Part shown: piece after piece, positions 23,255 to 34,779 of the stretch
How positions within the stretch are numbered: the stretch's first letter is position 1
Layout of the letters: each line of letters opens with the position of its first letter
Source: Otatea glauca
Lineage: Eukaryota; Streptophyta; Magnoliopsida; Poales; Poaceae
DNA: 64,000 nt
Assembly: GCA_036346275.1 (NCBI GenBank)
Contig: JAYEVK010000351.1
Coordinates: forward strand, 173,501 to 237,500
Direction of reading: 5' to 3'
Made by a program: the position numbers and the translations under genes
Notes under the pieces: generated by a model
Databases searched by the model: none
Seen by the model: the letters and a program-made list of their open reading frames with translations, nothing else
Told to the model about the DNA's origin: nothing

Positions 23255-24640
23255 TCATCCAGTGAAATCTAAGGCTAGACCTTCTTCCTTTTTAGCCTTG
23301 ATTTTTGAAATTTTATCGTCATCTTGTTGACCTTCTCTAATCTGATCCTCTAGTGTTGGCTTCACTTCTAGCGCAGCTATCATTCCTTGCGGAACGACTT
23401 CCAATCTTAGCCTCTGAAATTCCTTGCATAATTCCGGTTGATCCTCCATTGACACGGTATTTGCGCTATGGCTCTTTCGACTCAGAGCATCTGCCACCAC
23501 ATTGGCTTTTCCAGGGTGATAATGGATTCCCACGTTATAATCCTTAATTAGCTCCAGCCATCTTCGCTGTCTCATATTCAGGTCAGCTTGAGTGAATATG
23601 TATTTCAGACTCTTATGGTCCGTATATATCTCACATCTATTTCCTATGAGATAATGACGCCATATCTTTAAAGCATGCACTACGGCAGCTAACTCCAAAT
23701 CATGCGTTGGGTAATTCACTTCATGCGGTCTTAATTGTCTCGACGCATAAGCAACGACTTTGCCTTCTTGCATTAACACGCATCCCAAGCCTTGCTTCGA
23801 AGCATCACAGTAAATATCAAATCCATTCTGCACATCTGGCAATACTAATACGGGGGCTGTTGTTAAACGCTTCTTTAATTCCATGAAACTTTTTCGCTCT
23901 GGCGCCCATGCAAACTTCTTTTCTTTCTTCAACAAGCTGCGTCGTGGGTTTAGCAATTGTCGAGAATCCTTCTATGAATCGACGGTAATATCCCGCCATT
24001 CCCGAGAAAACTACGGATCTGGTAATGACTTGGTGGCTCGATTGCAACATCTGCGTCCACTTTGTCGGGTCATTGCGACTCCTTTGGTAGTCATTACATG
24101 ACCCAAGAATTCGACTTTCTCCTTCCGAATTCACACTTGCTAAACTTTGCATATAGTGATGCTCGCACTGACTGTCTAAAACCATCCTTAGATATTACGC
24201 ATGCTCTTCTTTGGTCTTTGAGTAAACCAAAATATCGTCTATGAAGACCACAACGAACTTATCCAAGTAATCCATGAAAACCTTATTCATCATGTTCATG
24301 AAATACGCTGGGGCATTAGTCAATCCAAATGACATGATTGTGAACTCATAATGTCCATATCGCGTAGAGAACGCGGTCTTAGGCACATCCTCATTTCGGA
24401 TCTTCAAGCGATGGTATCTGAACGAAGATCTATCTTGAGAAAACTCCAGCTCCTCTTAATCGATCAAATAAGTCATCGATCACGGGCAGCGGATACTTAT
24501 TCTTGATCGTTACTTCATTAAGTGCACGATAGTCGATGCACATTCTAAGACTTCCATCCTTCTTGCGAACAAACAAAACCGGGCTCCCACGGTGATGAAC
24601 TTGGTCTAATGAAACCTTTTTCTTGCAGTTCCTCAATCTG
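23255..24640 (-). pseudogene. element C reverse transcriptase and RNase H
   Basis: Minus-strand frames in order: SLRMCIDYRALNEVTIKNKY and LPVIDDLFDRL (24430-24636), then DVPKTAFSTRYGHYEFTIMS and the active-site region FVVVFIDDILVYSKT (24195-24407). A broken thumb region (23960-24190) holds GYYRRFIEGFSTIAKP. RNase H (23255-23956) contains FDIYCDASKQGLGCVLMQ, YASRQLRPHEVNYPTHDLEL, EIYTDHKSLKYIF and GKANVVADALSRK. FIDD is the conserved metal-binding motif, and the RNase H acidic residues are kept. At least three frameshifts separate the pieces. Confidence 0.92.
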
Positions 24641-25144
24641 CTTCTTCATTTCCACTAACTCGTCGGTAGGCATCCGATATGGTCTCTTTGATATCGGTGC
24701 TGTACCTGGCGCTAACTCGATAACAAACTCGATATCACGGTCCGGTGGCAATCCGACAAATCTTACGAAACACATCCGGTATTCACGCCATCGCACATCT
24801 TCCATGCTGATGGCTTTCACGCTGTTGACCATTAACTGCCCATCTCGAACTGCGGTCGCTTGAAACTCCACTTTCTTGCCACTAGGGCCTTCCAAAGTCA
24901 CGATCCTTCGGCCACAATCCAAAACAGCCTTATGCTTTGACAGCCAATCCATTCCAAGGATGACGTCTAGGGATTGCGCGTCTATCAAGATAAGATTCGC
25001 TAGAAATTCTATCCCATCCATAAGCAACTTAGCTCCCAAACACCCAAAGCTAGATCTAAGCTCAGATCCTGGGGCTTGGACTAAGAGCACACACTTAAGA
25101 TTCACCACTTTAAATCCATTCTTGGTTGCAAAACTTTGAGACAC
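24641..25144 (-). CDS. element C retropepsin-like protease and linker
   Basis: The frame 24545-25144 covers the second half of the aspartic protease: MDGIEFLANLILI and VILGMDWLSKHKAVLDCG. The linker to reverse transcriptase follows (PPDRDIEFVIELAPGT, RPYRMPTDELVEMKKQI). The DTG-type active-site triad should lie upstream of this start and was not identified, probably because the frame is broken at about 25145. The protease cleaves the Gag-Pol polyprotein in the particle. The frame continues without a gap into reverse transcriptase. Confidence 0.85.
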
Positions 25145-25199
25145 AAACGAATGCTAAGCTCGTAATCAAACAAAATCAGAAAGGTGTACCGAGTTGACC

Positions 25200-26300
25200 G
25201 AAACTTACCCAAGATCGACGCGTCGTTGCCTCTTGAGCTCCATCCGCGGTGATGTGGTTGATCCTTCCACGCACGGTTGATTGCGGGTTGCTCGGCTGGC
25301 TTGGTGCACGATTTCCTCGTGATGTTGGTGCTTTAGCGGGTGTTGTTCCCAGGTTGAAACGAACTGGCGTGATGCCTCCCTTCTGTGGACACCTATTAGA
25401 AAAGTGCCTGGCTCATTGCGGTATAGCATCTCTTCACCGCGGATCGCGATTTCCTCTGGTGCGTTGTTGCCTTGTGCTTTGGAGTTTGAAAATTCGATTG
25501 GCAAGGCGAGGTGTAGGAGTTGATGTCTTATTTGGCGGTGGTGGTTGGAATCTAGCAAATTCTTTGTGGTGACATCCTCAAACGTAGATGATTTGGACGT
25601 CCACCGATTGTTCATCAAGCGCTTACGGTTTTCACCTAGCTCTTTGCGCTTATCCTCTAGGATCAAAGCCTTATTGACTAGCTCACGAAATCGGAAAATT
25701 GTGGGTAATCACCCCACTGTAGTCCCGAAGTTCATCCCTTCATGAAACGACTATGCGGCTTTATGCGCCGCTACGTCTTGAGGGCATAGCGAGCTAAGCG
25801 AGTAAATTTGTTCAAGTATTCGCCACCGTTGGCCTCCTTGCTTCAAAGCTCGAACTCTTCCTTCTTAAGGTCCATCATTCCCTCCGGGACATGATATGGC
25901 GGAAAGCATTAGTAAACTCCTCCGTGTTATCTCTGTGGGGCTCCATGAGCGGCACAAGAGTTCTCCCACCACTCTGCGGCGGTCCTTCCGGTTGATGAGA
26001 GGCGTAAAGCACCTTCTCATTTCCTTCACACCGAGTGATGTGCGCTTCTTCTCAATTGTCCTAAGCCGTCCATCGGCTTCCAAAGGATTCACATTTTCAA
26101 AAGTTGGTGGCCTAGTCCTCATAAAATCGATAGCTTTGACATAGGTCGAGGTCCACCATGATTGTTCGAGTTGCGGTGGTTGTTGTGATTTATCACGATT
26201 GGTCATCTGCTTTGATCTCGCTGCATCATTGTCCGCATCGGTTGAGTCTGCTACGCCGTAAATGCTCCTAGATTCTCGCATGTCTCATGTCGGTGGTTGA
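25200..26300 (-). pseudogene. element C gag, broken into several frames
   Basis: Minus-strand fragments contain a zinc-knuckle region near 25400-25440 (NEPG-type loop followed by CPQ in another frame), which identifies gag, and an upstream capsid-like helical stretch (25865-26281). The pieces are in different frames with stops between them. Gag forms the virus-like particle and packages RNA through the zinc knuckle. Many of the breaks sit at CTG or CAG-like positions, so the number of true mutations is uncertain. Confidence 0.65.
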
Positions 26301-27570
26301 GGGCTGCCTCCATCATTGGGGTTGTCATTCGACGTGATCCACTTCTCAAGCACCGTTGTTTCCTCGAGTATTCACCATCGATGATTGCCTCTTAGGTTAG
26401 GAAAGGTAGATGTAGCATAGATAAGAAGTAAGAATTTCTAAAGCGGGAGATATGTTATACCCAAACTGAACAATTCTTTATTTAACTTGGTATGGTGCTT
26501 ATTTAAGCCTACAAGCTTTGCAACACATCTTGCACACTCGGCATTACAAAGAAGCAAACTAAACACGAAACCTTAACGTCAACTAGAAAGGTAAAGACTA
26601 ACCTAAAGACGCGACTCATACTCGAGTCTCAACACGGCTCAAGGTCGACACTCACTCATCCACCACCTGGCCGAGGTCGATCCGCGCATACACCGGTGGA
26701 TGAGCGGGCATCGGAGCGAACCTATCCCGTGACCTACTCACTGGTCCTCTGCAACAACGGGTGCACTCCCCTCCGCTCCCACTCTCGCTCCTCTGGATCC
26801 TCCTCGGACTCTCTCGGTGGCTCGAACTCCCGAGTCACGCGCCCGGCTCGTCCTCAAGCGCCTGGGGCCTCTCCCCACCGGTGATCATCCCGATGGTCAA
26901 GCACGGTCACCTCGAGCTCCGCTCGCCACTCGAGTGCCTCGCATACGATCTCCGGCTCTGGGTAGTATCTCTCATGTGATCCTCCGGCAAGGGCGAACTC
27001 TACAAGGTGCGTCGCGAGAGCACACTCGCTCCCCTCAATCCGTCGTCTTGATGCGCTTGAACGTCCGGGTGAAGTCGAACATCAATCGTGAAGCTCGTCG
27101 GCGTAGTCGCGGCATACACGGCGAAGAGCAAGGCGGCGACCTCTGGATTGCAACCTCGCACGAGAATCTTACCGCGAGATGTTGATTGGCCGCTAGCTTC
27201 CTCGTTCTCCCGAGCGTAGATGATCAACTTGCAAATGAACCTTCGGTGAACACCATTCACTGTCCAGCTGCCTCCTCGGTAAAGTGGACGATAGAAGCCT
27301 CCAAGCGTCTGAAGTACTCTCCACAGCTCCATGGCGTAGCCGCCAGCTGACTCCTCAAAGGTCGGAACGATCGGCATCTGCTCCACAAGAACTTTGAATA
27401 AGAGCTCCATCCAAAACGGCCAGTAAAACGGTAAATTTAGCCAAGGCAAGAAGTAGAGAATGAGATGAGTCAAGAGTGTTCTATTAGTCAAGTTTGGATT
27501 TTCTTTTAGAAAATAGTTTTGGACTCTCACAAGACACCTCCATACTATCTAGGCCAAGACCTACGGTCAA
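26301..27570 (-). other. element C 5' leader
   Basis: The stretch between the primer-binding site and gag has a GC-rich part (26650-27200). One 176-codon minus-strand frame (27000-27530) resembles no protein I recognise. Long leaders are usual in long-LTR chromoviruses. I see no evidence that the open frame is a gene. Confidence 0.5.
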
Positions 27571-27571
27571 G

Positions 27572-27585
27572 ATGCTCGATACCAC
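27572..27585 (-). other. element C primer-binding site, imperfect
   Basis: Three bases after the 5' LTR the minus strand reads TGGTATCGAGC, one A short of TGGTATCAGAGC, the complement of initiator-methionine tRNA. The lost base lies in a CAG context, the same context as the other copy differences in this window. Confidence 0.75.
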
Positions 27586-27588
27586 CTC

Positions 27589-30500
27589 TGTAGGGACCCG
27601 AATCCACCGATTCGAACCCACCGTGTTTTCTTGCACTATTCCCGTGATCAACGCTAGTGCACACGACTTAACATTGGTACATATCACATCATACACAACG
27701 ATAATAGAATAATAGTTCATTTATTGATATAGCTAAATGTATGATCTTATGACCAACTTACATTATTAAGCCAATGAGGGCAAGGCGAGAATATAAGCTA
27801 ATAATTAAGCGTGGAAAGTAGAAAGCGTAGATAGCTCATCAGTTCACCACGGGCAACCGACAAGGCTCGGACCCTAATGACTCGTGTCTTCATGAACTTC
27901 ATCTTCCAACACAGTGTAGATTCTTCAAGCGTTGATTATTGTTGTTTGGCAAGGGTGAGTACTTAAAGCACTCAACAAGTTGTGCATGAATGCGATTCTA
28001 TTTATCTATATGTAAGGCTTATTCCAAAGGATAGGCTATCATGGCTATTTTGCAATAAGCGGCATTTATGAACAAATACAATGAATAGATTGTAAAGAAT
28101 GTAAAACAAATAGCAATAATAAATAAATTCAGATTTCTCAAGTAAACCAAGTTTCCAATCCTAAATCAAGTTCCAATCTTCCATATGGCCATCCCGCCAT
28201 CCCAACCAAGTTGTCCAATTTATTAATCTAACCCTTAATTTGTAATTCCCGAGCATTGCTCAATACATGAGCACGGCTATCCGAATAGTTTCACACTCTG
28301 CAGAGGTTATGCACTTTACCCACGTGATACAACCAAACACCACAAAGGCGAGAGATTATAACAAAGCCTTTACAATGCTCTATCTTAATCCAAAGACTAC
28401 CCGCTAAGGTTTCAACATGGCGGTGCGTAAACCACATCCAGGGCCCCCCTCTTGCGCCATGTGAATTACACCCTGACCCGGGAACTCACACCGACCACGA
28501 TAGTATCAACATTAAAACTTTGCAAATTACTCAGCTAGGCTGGCCCATACCAGACATGTGGTTGCATGATTGACTCAGGTCAAAGGCTTGCAAGGTTAAG
28601 TCCTTAGTGTGATCAAGGCAAGACATCCACATACCATCTGCCCATTGGGCCCACCTTGGCCTCCTCGCCCCTTGCCACTTGCCCCAATCTAAGTTATTAT
28701 CACCCCGTTGATTACCAAGCACCACGTGCCATCAACAATTCAAACATCGTTGCGTGACATGACTCGCCACAACAACTCAATCTCATCGTGTGATCCCACA
28801 TGACACACAAGTTCATAATATTGTTCCATATTCCATTAATCAAGATTAATTATCAATGATTCTGACACATGTGATGACGTGGCATGGCTAAGCAACTAAT
28901 ACGGTCTAACCTCCAATGTTGATTATATTCATTAACCAACTAAATTAAACCAATCTAGGGTGACAATGGATCATGGCATACAATGACAAGGTAGGGTATA
29001 GATCAATCTGGTATTTTAGCTAAGCCCAAACTAATTTGAAACAGTTGTATATTTGAAATATATGCAATAGCGTAAATCAAACATAGCAATTTTATAAACA
29101 TGGGTTCAACATGATCAAAGCACAACTTGCCTTGGAATAGGTCCTGATCTTGATCTGAAGATTGCTCTTGGGTTGCTTGATCTTCCTCCGAAGCGTCGCA
29201 CAATTCAACGTCTACGCGTACCGAAAGAGAAAAGCAAATAAATGCCAAAACAGAGAGCAATTGAACTCCAAAAATCAAATAAAATTCACCATTAAATAGA
29301 TCTCAATTTTACAAATTTTTAGAAACTGGAATCACTCAAATCCGAGTTACGATGCAAAAGATATAGCCTTTTAAAGTTTGAAATAAATACTGAAATCAGA
29401 AAATCAGAAATTCGAAATTAACAGATTTATTTCTATTCTGAAAAACTGGTTTATGACGTCAGCGTGACATCAGCATGACGCAGCGCTGGACCGGACCAAT
29501 CAGAAGCCGACGCGTGTCCCCGGTCCATGGACTGAGTCCACAGCGTGGCTCTGGACCACGGTGAACCCGGTGCACGACGCTTCGGACCCTGCGCTTGACA
29601 CGCGGCACGATCCGGTTGGTCACCCCCACGGTTCAATCTGATTCGCAGAGACACGATCGAACGGCCCTAATTATTCGCGACGTGGCGGAACCTCAACCCT
29701 CCGCTACAGATCGGACGGCTCACGGTTCACCCGTCGGCAATGGCGACGCCGCCACGAGACTCTTACCGGACTTGGAGAAGACGACGTTCCCGACGATGAC
29801 ACCTTACCGGTTCGACGCGCAGCTTCACGGCGAACCCAGATCCGGGACCAACGCGGCGAAGAACGGCTCGATGGCGACGTTCGCGGTCAAAACTCCCGGC
29901 GGCGCTCCCACGAACTGCGACGAGGTTCAGCGGCTGCTACGGGGCTCCACGGGCTGCGGCGCTTTAGAGAAATGTTGCGGCGGACGACGACGAGTCTACG
30001 GCCTCCGGGCAGCGACTTATATAGCACTCGCCAACGCGCAAACAGCGATCCAAGTCGGCACGGCGACGAACTCGGATTCCGGCGACGCAACGGAGACGAA
30101 CTCCTAGTGCCCGTCCGATCTCAAATCAACGGATGAGATCTCCCCGAGACGTGGCACAATCCCGCTCGGATACGACATCCAACGGTGCGCGCTAGATCCT
30201 TTCCTTTTCGATCCATTAATCGAGCCGTCCAACGCAAAACCAACTGACGACGATCCTAGGGTTTGAGTTAACCGGCGATGGCTCCCGACCGTCCGACGCG
30301 AGATCAACGGCCACATTGCGCACCTCCACACATGGGCCCTTTGGGCCGCACCGACGCAGGTTTACCACGCACACGTTGTTGGGCTTGGTCCAACACATTC
30401 ACAAGGTTATTAAAAGATTTTGAATTAAAATAATTCAGAAATTCATTTTATTTGTTTTAGGCAATAAAACAATCGGGAAAATCCAAGAAAAATCTCAAAA

Positions 30501-30709
30501 TACTTTGAGACATTCGGACTCAAATAAAATATTTTTGGCAAAACTTTATTTTGACTTTGCACAGATTTAAATAGATTTGAATAAAAGGCAATAAACTTGA
30601 TTTGAATTTAATTCCAATAAATCCAGAAAAATCCAAATAAATTCCAGAAAATCACAAATGCACTTTTAAGCAATAAAAACTTAATTAAGCCAAATTTTGG
30701 GATGTTACA
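27589..30709 (-). repeat. element C 5' LTR (right copy)
   Basis: 3121 bp, TG/CA ends, matching the left LTR along its full length. Differences between the two LTRs cluster at CAG/CTG trinucleotides and are nearly absent over about 28560-29690. Confidence 0.95.
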
Positions 30710-30714
30710 CCTAT

Positions 30715-31470
30715 GCGCATCAACACTCCAAACCCTATAGCTACGAGAAGAAGTCGAGTAACCTAGAAATATACCATCAGAAGAGCGAGACTCAAACTTA
30801 TCTAGGTTCCCAGACTTCAAGATAAAACACTTGCAACCGAAAACGCGAAAATGAGACACACTGGGCTTTCGCCCATACCTCAACTCATAAGAAGTGCGAG
30901 GCAGATGTGCTCTCAAAAACACGCAATTAGAAACATGGCAAGCAGTAGCTATAGCCTCAGCCCAAAACTTCCTATGAGTATTATACTCGTCTAGCATCGT
31001 CCTGGCCATCTCAACCAAGGTCCTGTTCTTCCTTTCCACTACGCCATTCTGCTGAGGGGCGTAGGGAGAAGAGAACTAATGCTCTAAATCAGACTCCACA
31101 CAGAAACTCTCAAAGTAGGAATTCTTGAACTCCGTGCCATTGTCACTGCGTATAACTCGTAATGCACCTGGGAGCTCAATAGACAACCTACTGACCAAAC
31201 CCCTGAAGTGAGAAAAAGTCTCATCCTTCGAGGCCATGAAGAATACCCAAGAGTATCTAGAAAAATCATCAACGATGACAAGAACATACCACTTCCCTCC
31301 TGCCGATCGCACTCTATTTGGACCAACGGTGTCCATATGTAAAAGCTATCTGGTGCATCGGTCATCACTCTGATGATCGGAGGATGAGAAGTAGTAACCA
31401 TCTTGCCATGTCGGCAAGAAGAGCAAACTAAGTCTTTGACCATCTTGAGTTTGGGCAAACCACGAATGAG
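30715..31470 (-). pseudogene. element B integrase
   Basis: The minus-strand frames cover the zinc-binding end (LVCSSCRHGKM, about 31390-31440) and the catalytic core. The core has KWYVLVIVDDFSRYSWVFF with the first catalytic Asp, VIRSDNGTEFKN with the second, and VERKNRTLVEMARTMLD with the Glu. The C-terminal half with FWAEAIATACHVSN and RVFGCKCFIL follows. The core is split by one frameshift near 31340 and one stop at about 31078 (a CAG-to-TAG type change before FSSPYAP). All three catalytic residues are present. The frame runs into element C at 30710 and continues as reverse transcriptase at 18768. Confidence 0.92.
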
Positions 31471-32389
31471 ATCGTGGTCGCTAACTCGGTCAAATGATCA
31501 AAAGCAATGTGACCAAGTCTCCTATGCCGAAGGAGAGATCACGGGACTCGAAGCAATCAAACATCGAAGAGAGTCTCGGAAGAAGCGAGAAAAATCAGCA
31601 CGAAAGACTCTCCTAAATCTAGAAATCCCATAAACTAACCCTCCCGATGAATCAAGAATTCTACAGCATTACTCTTGAAGCTTACCTCGAAAGAGTCATC
31701 GATAAGTCGAGAAAGCAGAGAGCGATTGTATTGCGACTTACTTACTAAGGCAACATCTTTAGGAATGAAATTTTGGTTAATGCAGATGGTACCTTTAGCA
31801 ATGACTCTACTCAAGATGCATCCCCAAAAGTGATTAACTCATCACCGGGGCTCGGACTAGGAAGAGAACCAACGAGAATCTCTGGTCATATGACGAGGAC
31901 AACCGAGTCAACAATCCAAACATCGCCCTTCCCATCCGGATTTAACTGATCAAGACACAAGAGAGAAAGATGACTCAGTACTGGGATAGAGTGAAGACTT
32001 AGGAACCCAATACTGAACCATATGAAACCTCAGAGTACCAGCCACAGAAGAAGACTGGATTTGAGTGTCTCTCTGACGCTCAACTCTCACACGATCAGGA
32101 GCAACTCTGGTAGATAATCTAGGAGTCAAAACTGGGTTGGCACGCCATGGTGCAAAAGCCGGACCATCCCAGTAAGGCTGCCTGGATCTCCTACCGGAAA
32201 ACACCTCACACTGCTGATATCTACTTCGATGGGAAAAACGAGGAATATCAAGAGGACGGCGAAAAGACTGACTACGAACAGCTCCAGGACTAAAAATCGA
32301 AGAACTAGCATGAAAACCAAGTCCTGGATGCTGCCCAAAAACAGGCGACTCTCTAACCTGTCTAGAAGTAGTGTGTGTCTTAGGAGCAC
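31471..32389 (-). pseudogene. element B protease region, broken
   Basis: Only weak similarity is visible. At about 31895-31915 the minus strand reads VWIVDS followed by a frame change, where the copia protease motif DSG-C-S/T-x-H-M-T is expected; HMT is visible in the shifted frame. The region between this and gag has low-complexity Ser/Arg-rich frames. The protease would cleave the copia polyprotein. The frame is lost through several small indels. Confidence 0.6.
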
Positions 32390-34724
32390 TCAAAGTCTGG
32401 GATGACCCTGAATACCCCTAAGAGCAGCAACACGCTCACGCCGAGTGATCTTGGCGCGCCTGAAGCAAAAATCTACTAGGTGACCATCCTTCTTACAGAA
32501 GGTGCATGTGTACTTCGCCTTGCTAGAGGCAGAAGCAATAGGAGTAACACCCTTCTGATCAGAAGTCCTATGGACAACCCCAGCGAACCTAAACACGGTG
32601 GTACTCACTCTGGGAGCTACCACAATCTCATCACTCTTGGAGCCGCGCACAATGGTGGGAGGATGCGCCCAAGTGTGCTCCAAGGGATCAAATCCTGGAC
32701 CTTGATTGAATCTACTAATCTTGGATTGGTCTAGAATAAGATTGAGCTTCTTCTTGCCTCCAACAAACTTCTCGAGAGTGCTCATAAGATACTAGCAATC
32801 TCGGAAGAAAGAAGCACAAGAAGAACAGGGGGAAGGAGAGGAAGAAGAAGAACCGTAAAGAGAAGATCTCTCAAAGACGTGCTTTTTGTTCCTTAGCACG
32901 GCTGCCTCAATCTTGAGGGCCTCACAAGAAACGCAAGGAGCATCTCTAATCCTAAGGGTTTGGTCTTTTAACTTCTTCTTAAGCTCGACATGGATTTGAT
33001 CCACATCATCCTTAACCCCAACACATAGCAAGCAACCAATTTTTGACTTAACTAGTAAGTCCTTAGCAAGTTGATCACACTTGACATTCAAAGCATCATT
33101 ATCAAGTTTTGTTGCCTCTGACCCTCACATGAGTATTTGGGTCCTTAGAAGCATGCAATTCAAGTTCATCATTTCTAGCGAAAGCTTTCTAAGGTGTTCG
33201 CTCATGGCATTAATTTCGGCAAGCAATTTAGGGCAATTAGCACATGATGGAGTGGAGTGAGCATGAAGAAAACTAGCCTCAACAGGAATAGCATCAACAG
33301 AACTAGTGCTAGCATTCTTCAACCTAAGACCATCAAGTTCAGCAAGCACACTATCATGTATGGTCCTTAGGTTCTCCAACTCCACAAGAATAGCATCACA
33401 CAAAGAGCAATCATCAGTGACTCGGGAGGGAGAAGATCTAAGTGAAGCTAACTCCCGAGTCAAGGTACCTACTTTCTTCTCAAGCTCCGTACACCTAGCT
33501 CTAGCTCTAGCATGAGATTTTCCTAATTTGCGTAAAGCTTCGTTGATTTGGTCATAGGAGGGTACCTCATCCGAGTTGTAGAGCTAGGAGTCGATGTCGT
33601 TGGTGTCGGCCATGAAGCACATGCCGAGAAGTCGTCGCCGCCCTTCTTCTCTTGCGGATCATCCTCGCCTCGTCGCTCCATGTCTCCGTGTCGGAGAGGT
33701 TGATGTCGTCAAGCGCGGCGAGGCGCGGTGGAAAAGCTTCTTGTTCTTGGAGAAGTTGCGGTACTTCTTCTCGTGTGCCGGTTTATTAACTGGAGGCTTC
33801 TTGTTGCGGTTCTTGTCGGTGTAGTCGTTCTTGCCCGAACCGCCAACGTCGTTCTTGCCCTTCTCCAGCTTGGGACAGTTCGCCCGAATGTGGTTGGGGC
33901 CACCACACTCGAAGCTGGTGATCATGCCACCTCTCTTCCTCTCTCTCACCCTCTTGTATGCATGAGAAAACTTGCGAGCAAGAAGAGCAAGCTCATTTTC
34001 TGGAAAAAATTTTCTAGTTGGTCATCGCTTAGCTCGCAAAGGGCGGAAAGAGAGAAACCAATAGAAGGATCAGAAGAAGAAGATCCAATGGGATCGGTGA
34101 CCAAAGCCATCGACTGAGATTTCGTCTTCCGAGAGACGACATCGATCTCATGAGTCTTGAGGCGGGAATAAAGCCCATGAAGAGTCAGAGTCGATAAGTC
34201 GGTGGTGTCCTTGATGGTGGTCACCTTCATCTCCCAAACCCGAAGGTCGAGTGCGGTCAAGAAATGCCGAGCATTGTCCGAGTCGGTATATGCAACCAAG
34301 CGCTCGGAGGTCGCTCAAAATCTTTGTAAACCGACCAAAACACTCGTCGAGACTCTCACCGGTAGCGTTGATCAAATTTGTTGTACTCGCGCTTGAACTG
34401 GTCTGCCTCACGTCTTGATTTGAGTAGAGCCCTCATGGTAAGCATCGAGGTTACCCAAATCTCGTGAGCGGAGCGAAGGTGAGAAATCCTATCATACTCA
34501 CATGGCTAAGACCCTGTATGAGAATGTTCCTTGCCTTAGCATTCACCTCAACGTCAACCATATTGATGGCGTGACATTTTCATCGCCAGGAACCTCATAA
34601 GGAGTTTCACCTTACGCCATATCGGGTAACCACAGGCGTGATGTATGACTCCATCCGGACTTCCAAAAGGAAAATCAACTCCATTAAAGATGGGAGGCTT
34701 GGTGGAATATTTGTCCGTCGCCAT
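32390..34724 (-). pseudogene. element B long gag with coiled-coil and two zinc knuckles
   Basis: The start ATG is probably at 34724 (MATDKYSTKPPIFNG), 41 bases after the primer-binding site. A UBN2-type gag domain follows (NATGESLDECFGRF near 34340). Next is a zinc knuckle FECGGPNHIRANC near 33880, whose first Cys is replaced by Ser. Coiled-coil-like segments lie at 33125-33463 (ELENLRTIHDSVLAELDGL) and 32792-33091. A second knuckle CTFCKKDGHLVDFC is at about 32470-32510. An extended gag of this kind is typical of grass Sireviruses. Several frameshifts and stops break it. Gag assembles the particle and binds RNA. Confidence 0.85.
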
Positions 34725-34764
34725 GGCTCTTGAGACCTGTCAAGATCTATGGAAGAGCAAAACC

Positions 34765-34777
34765 GGCTCTGATACCA
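34765..34777 (-). other. element B primer-binding site
   Basis: Minus-strand TGGTATCAGAGCC lies two bases inside the 5' LTR end. It is a perfect complement to the 3' end of initiator-methionine tRNA and fixes the orientation of element B. Confidence 0.93.
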
Positions 34778-34779
34778 AT

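Larger units (their letters stand above)
18774..30709 (-). mobile_element. Ty3/gypsy element C, full length, 11.9 kb
   Basis: Two LTRs of 3123 and 3121 bp (18774-21896, 27589-30709) with TGTAGG...TTACA ends flank the internal region. TSD CCTAT lies on both sides. Read on the minus strand, the order is leader, gag, protease, reverse transcriptase, RNase H, integrase, chromodomain-like tail, polypurine tract. It inserted into copia B. The long LTRs and chromodomain suggest a Tekay/Del-type chromovirus (inference). Near-identity of the LTRs over 19740-20870 versus 28560-29690 shows recent insertion. Confidence 0.95.

Noticed and set aside
27000..27530. 176-codon ORF in the element C leader
   Set aside because: No domain recognised and it lies between primer-binding site and gag; a random open frame cannot be excluded.
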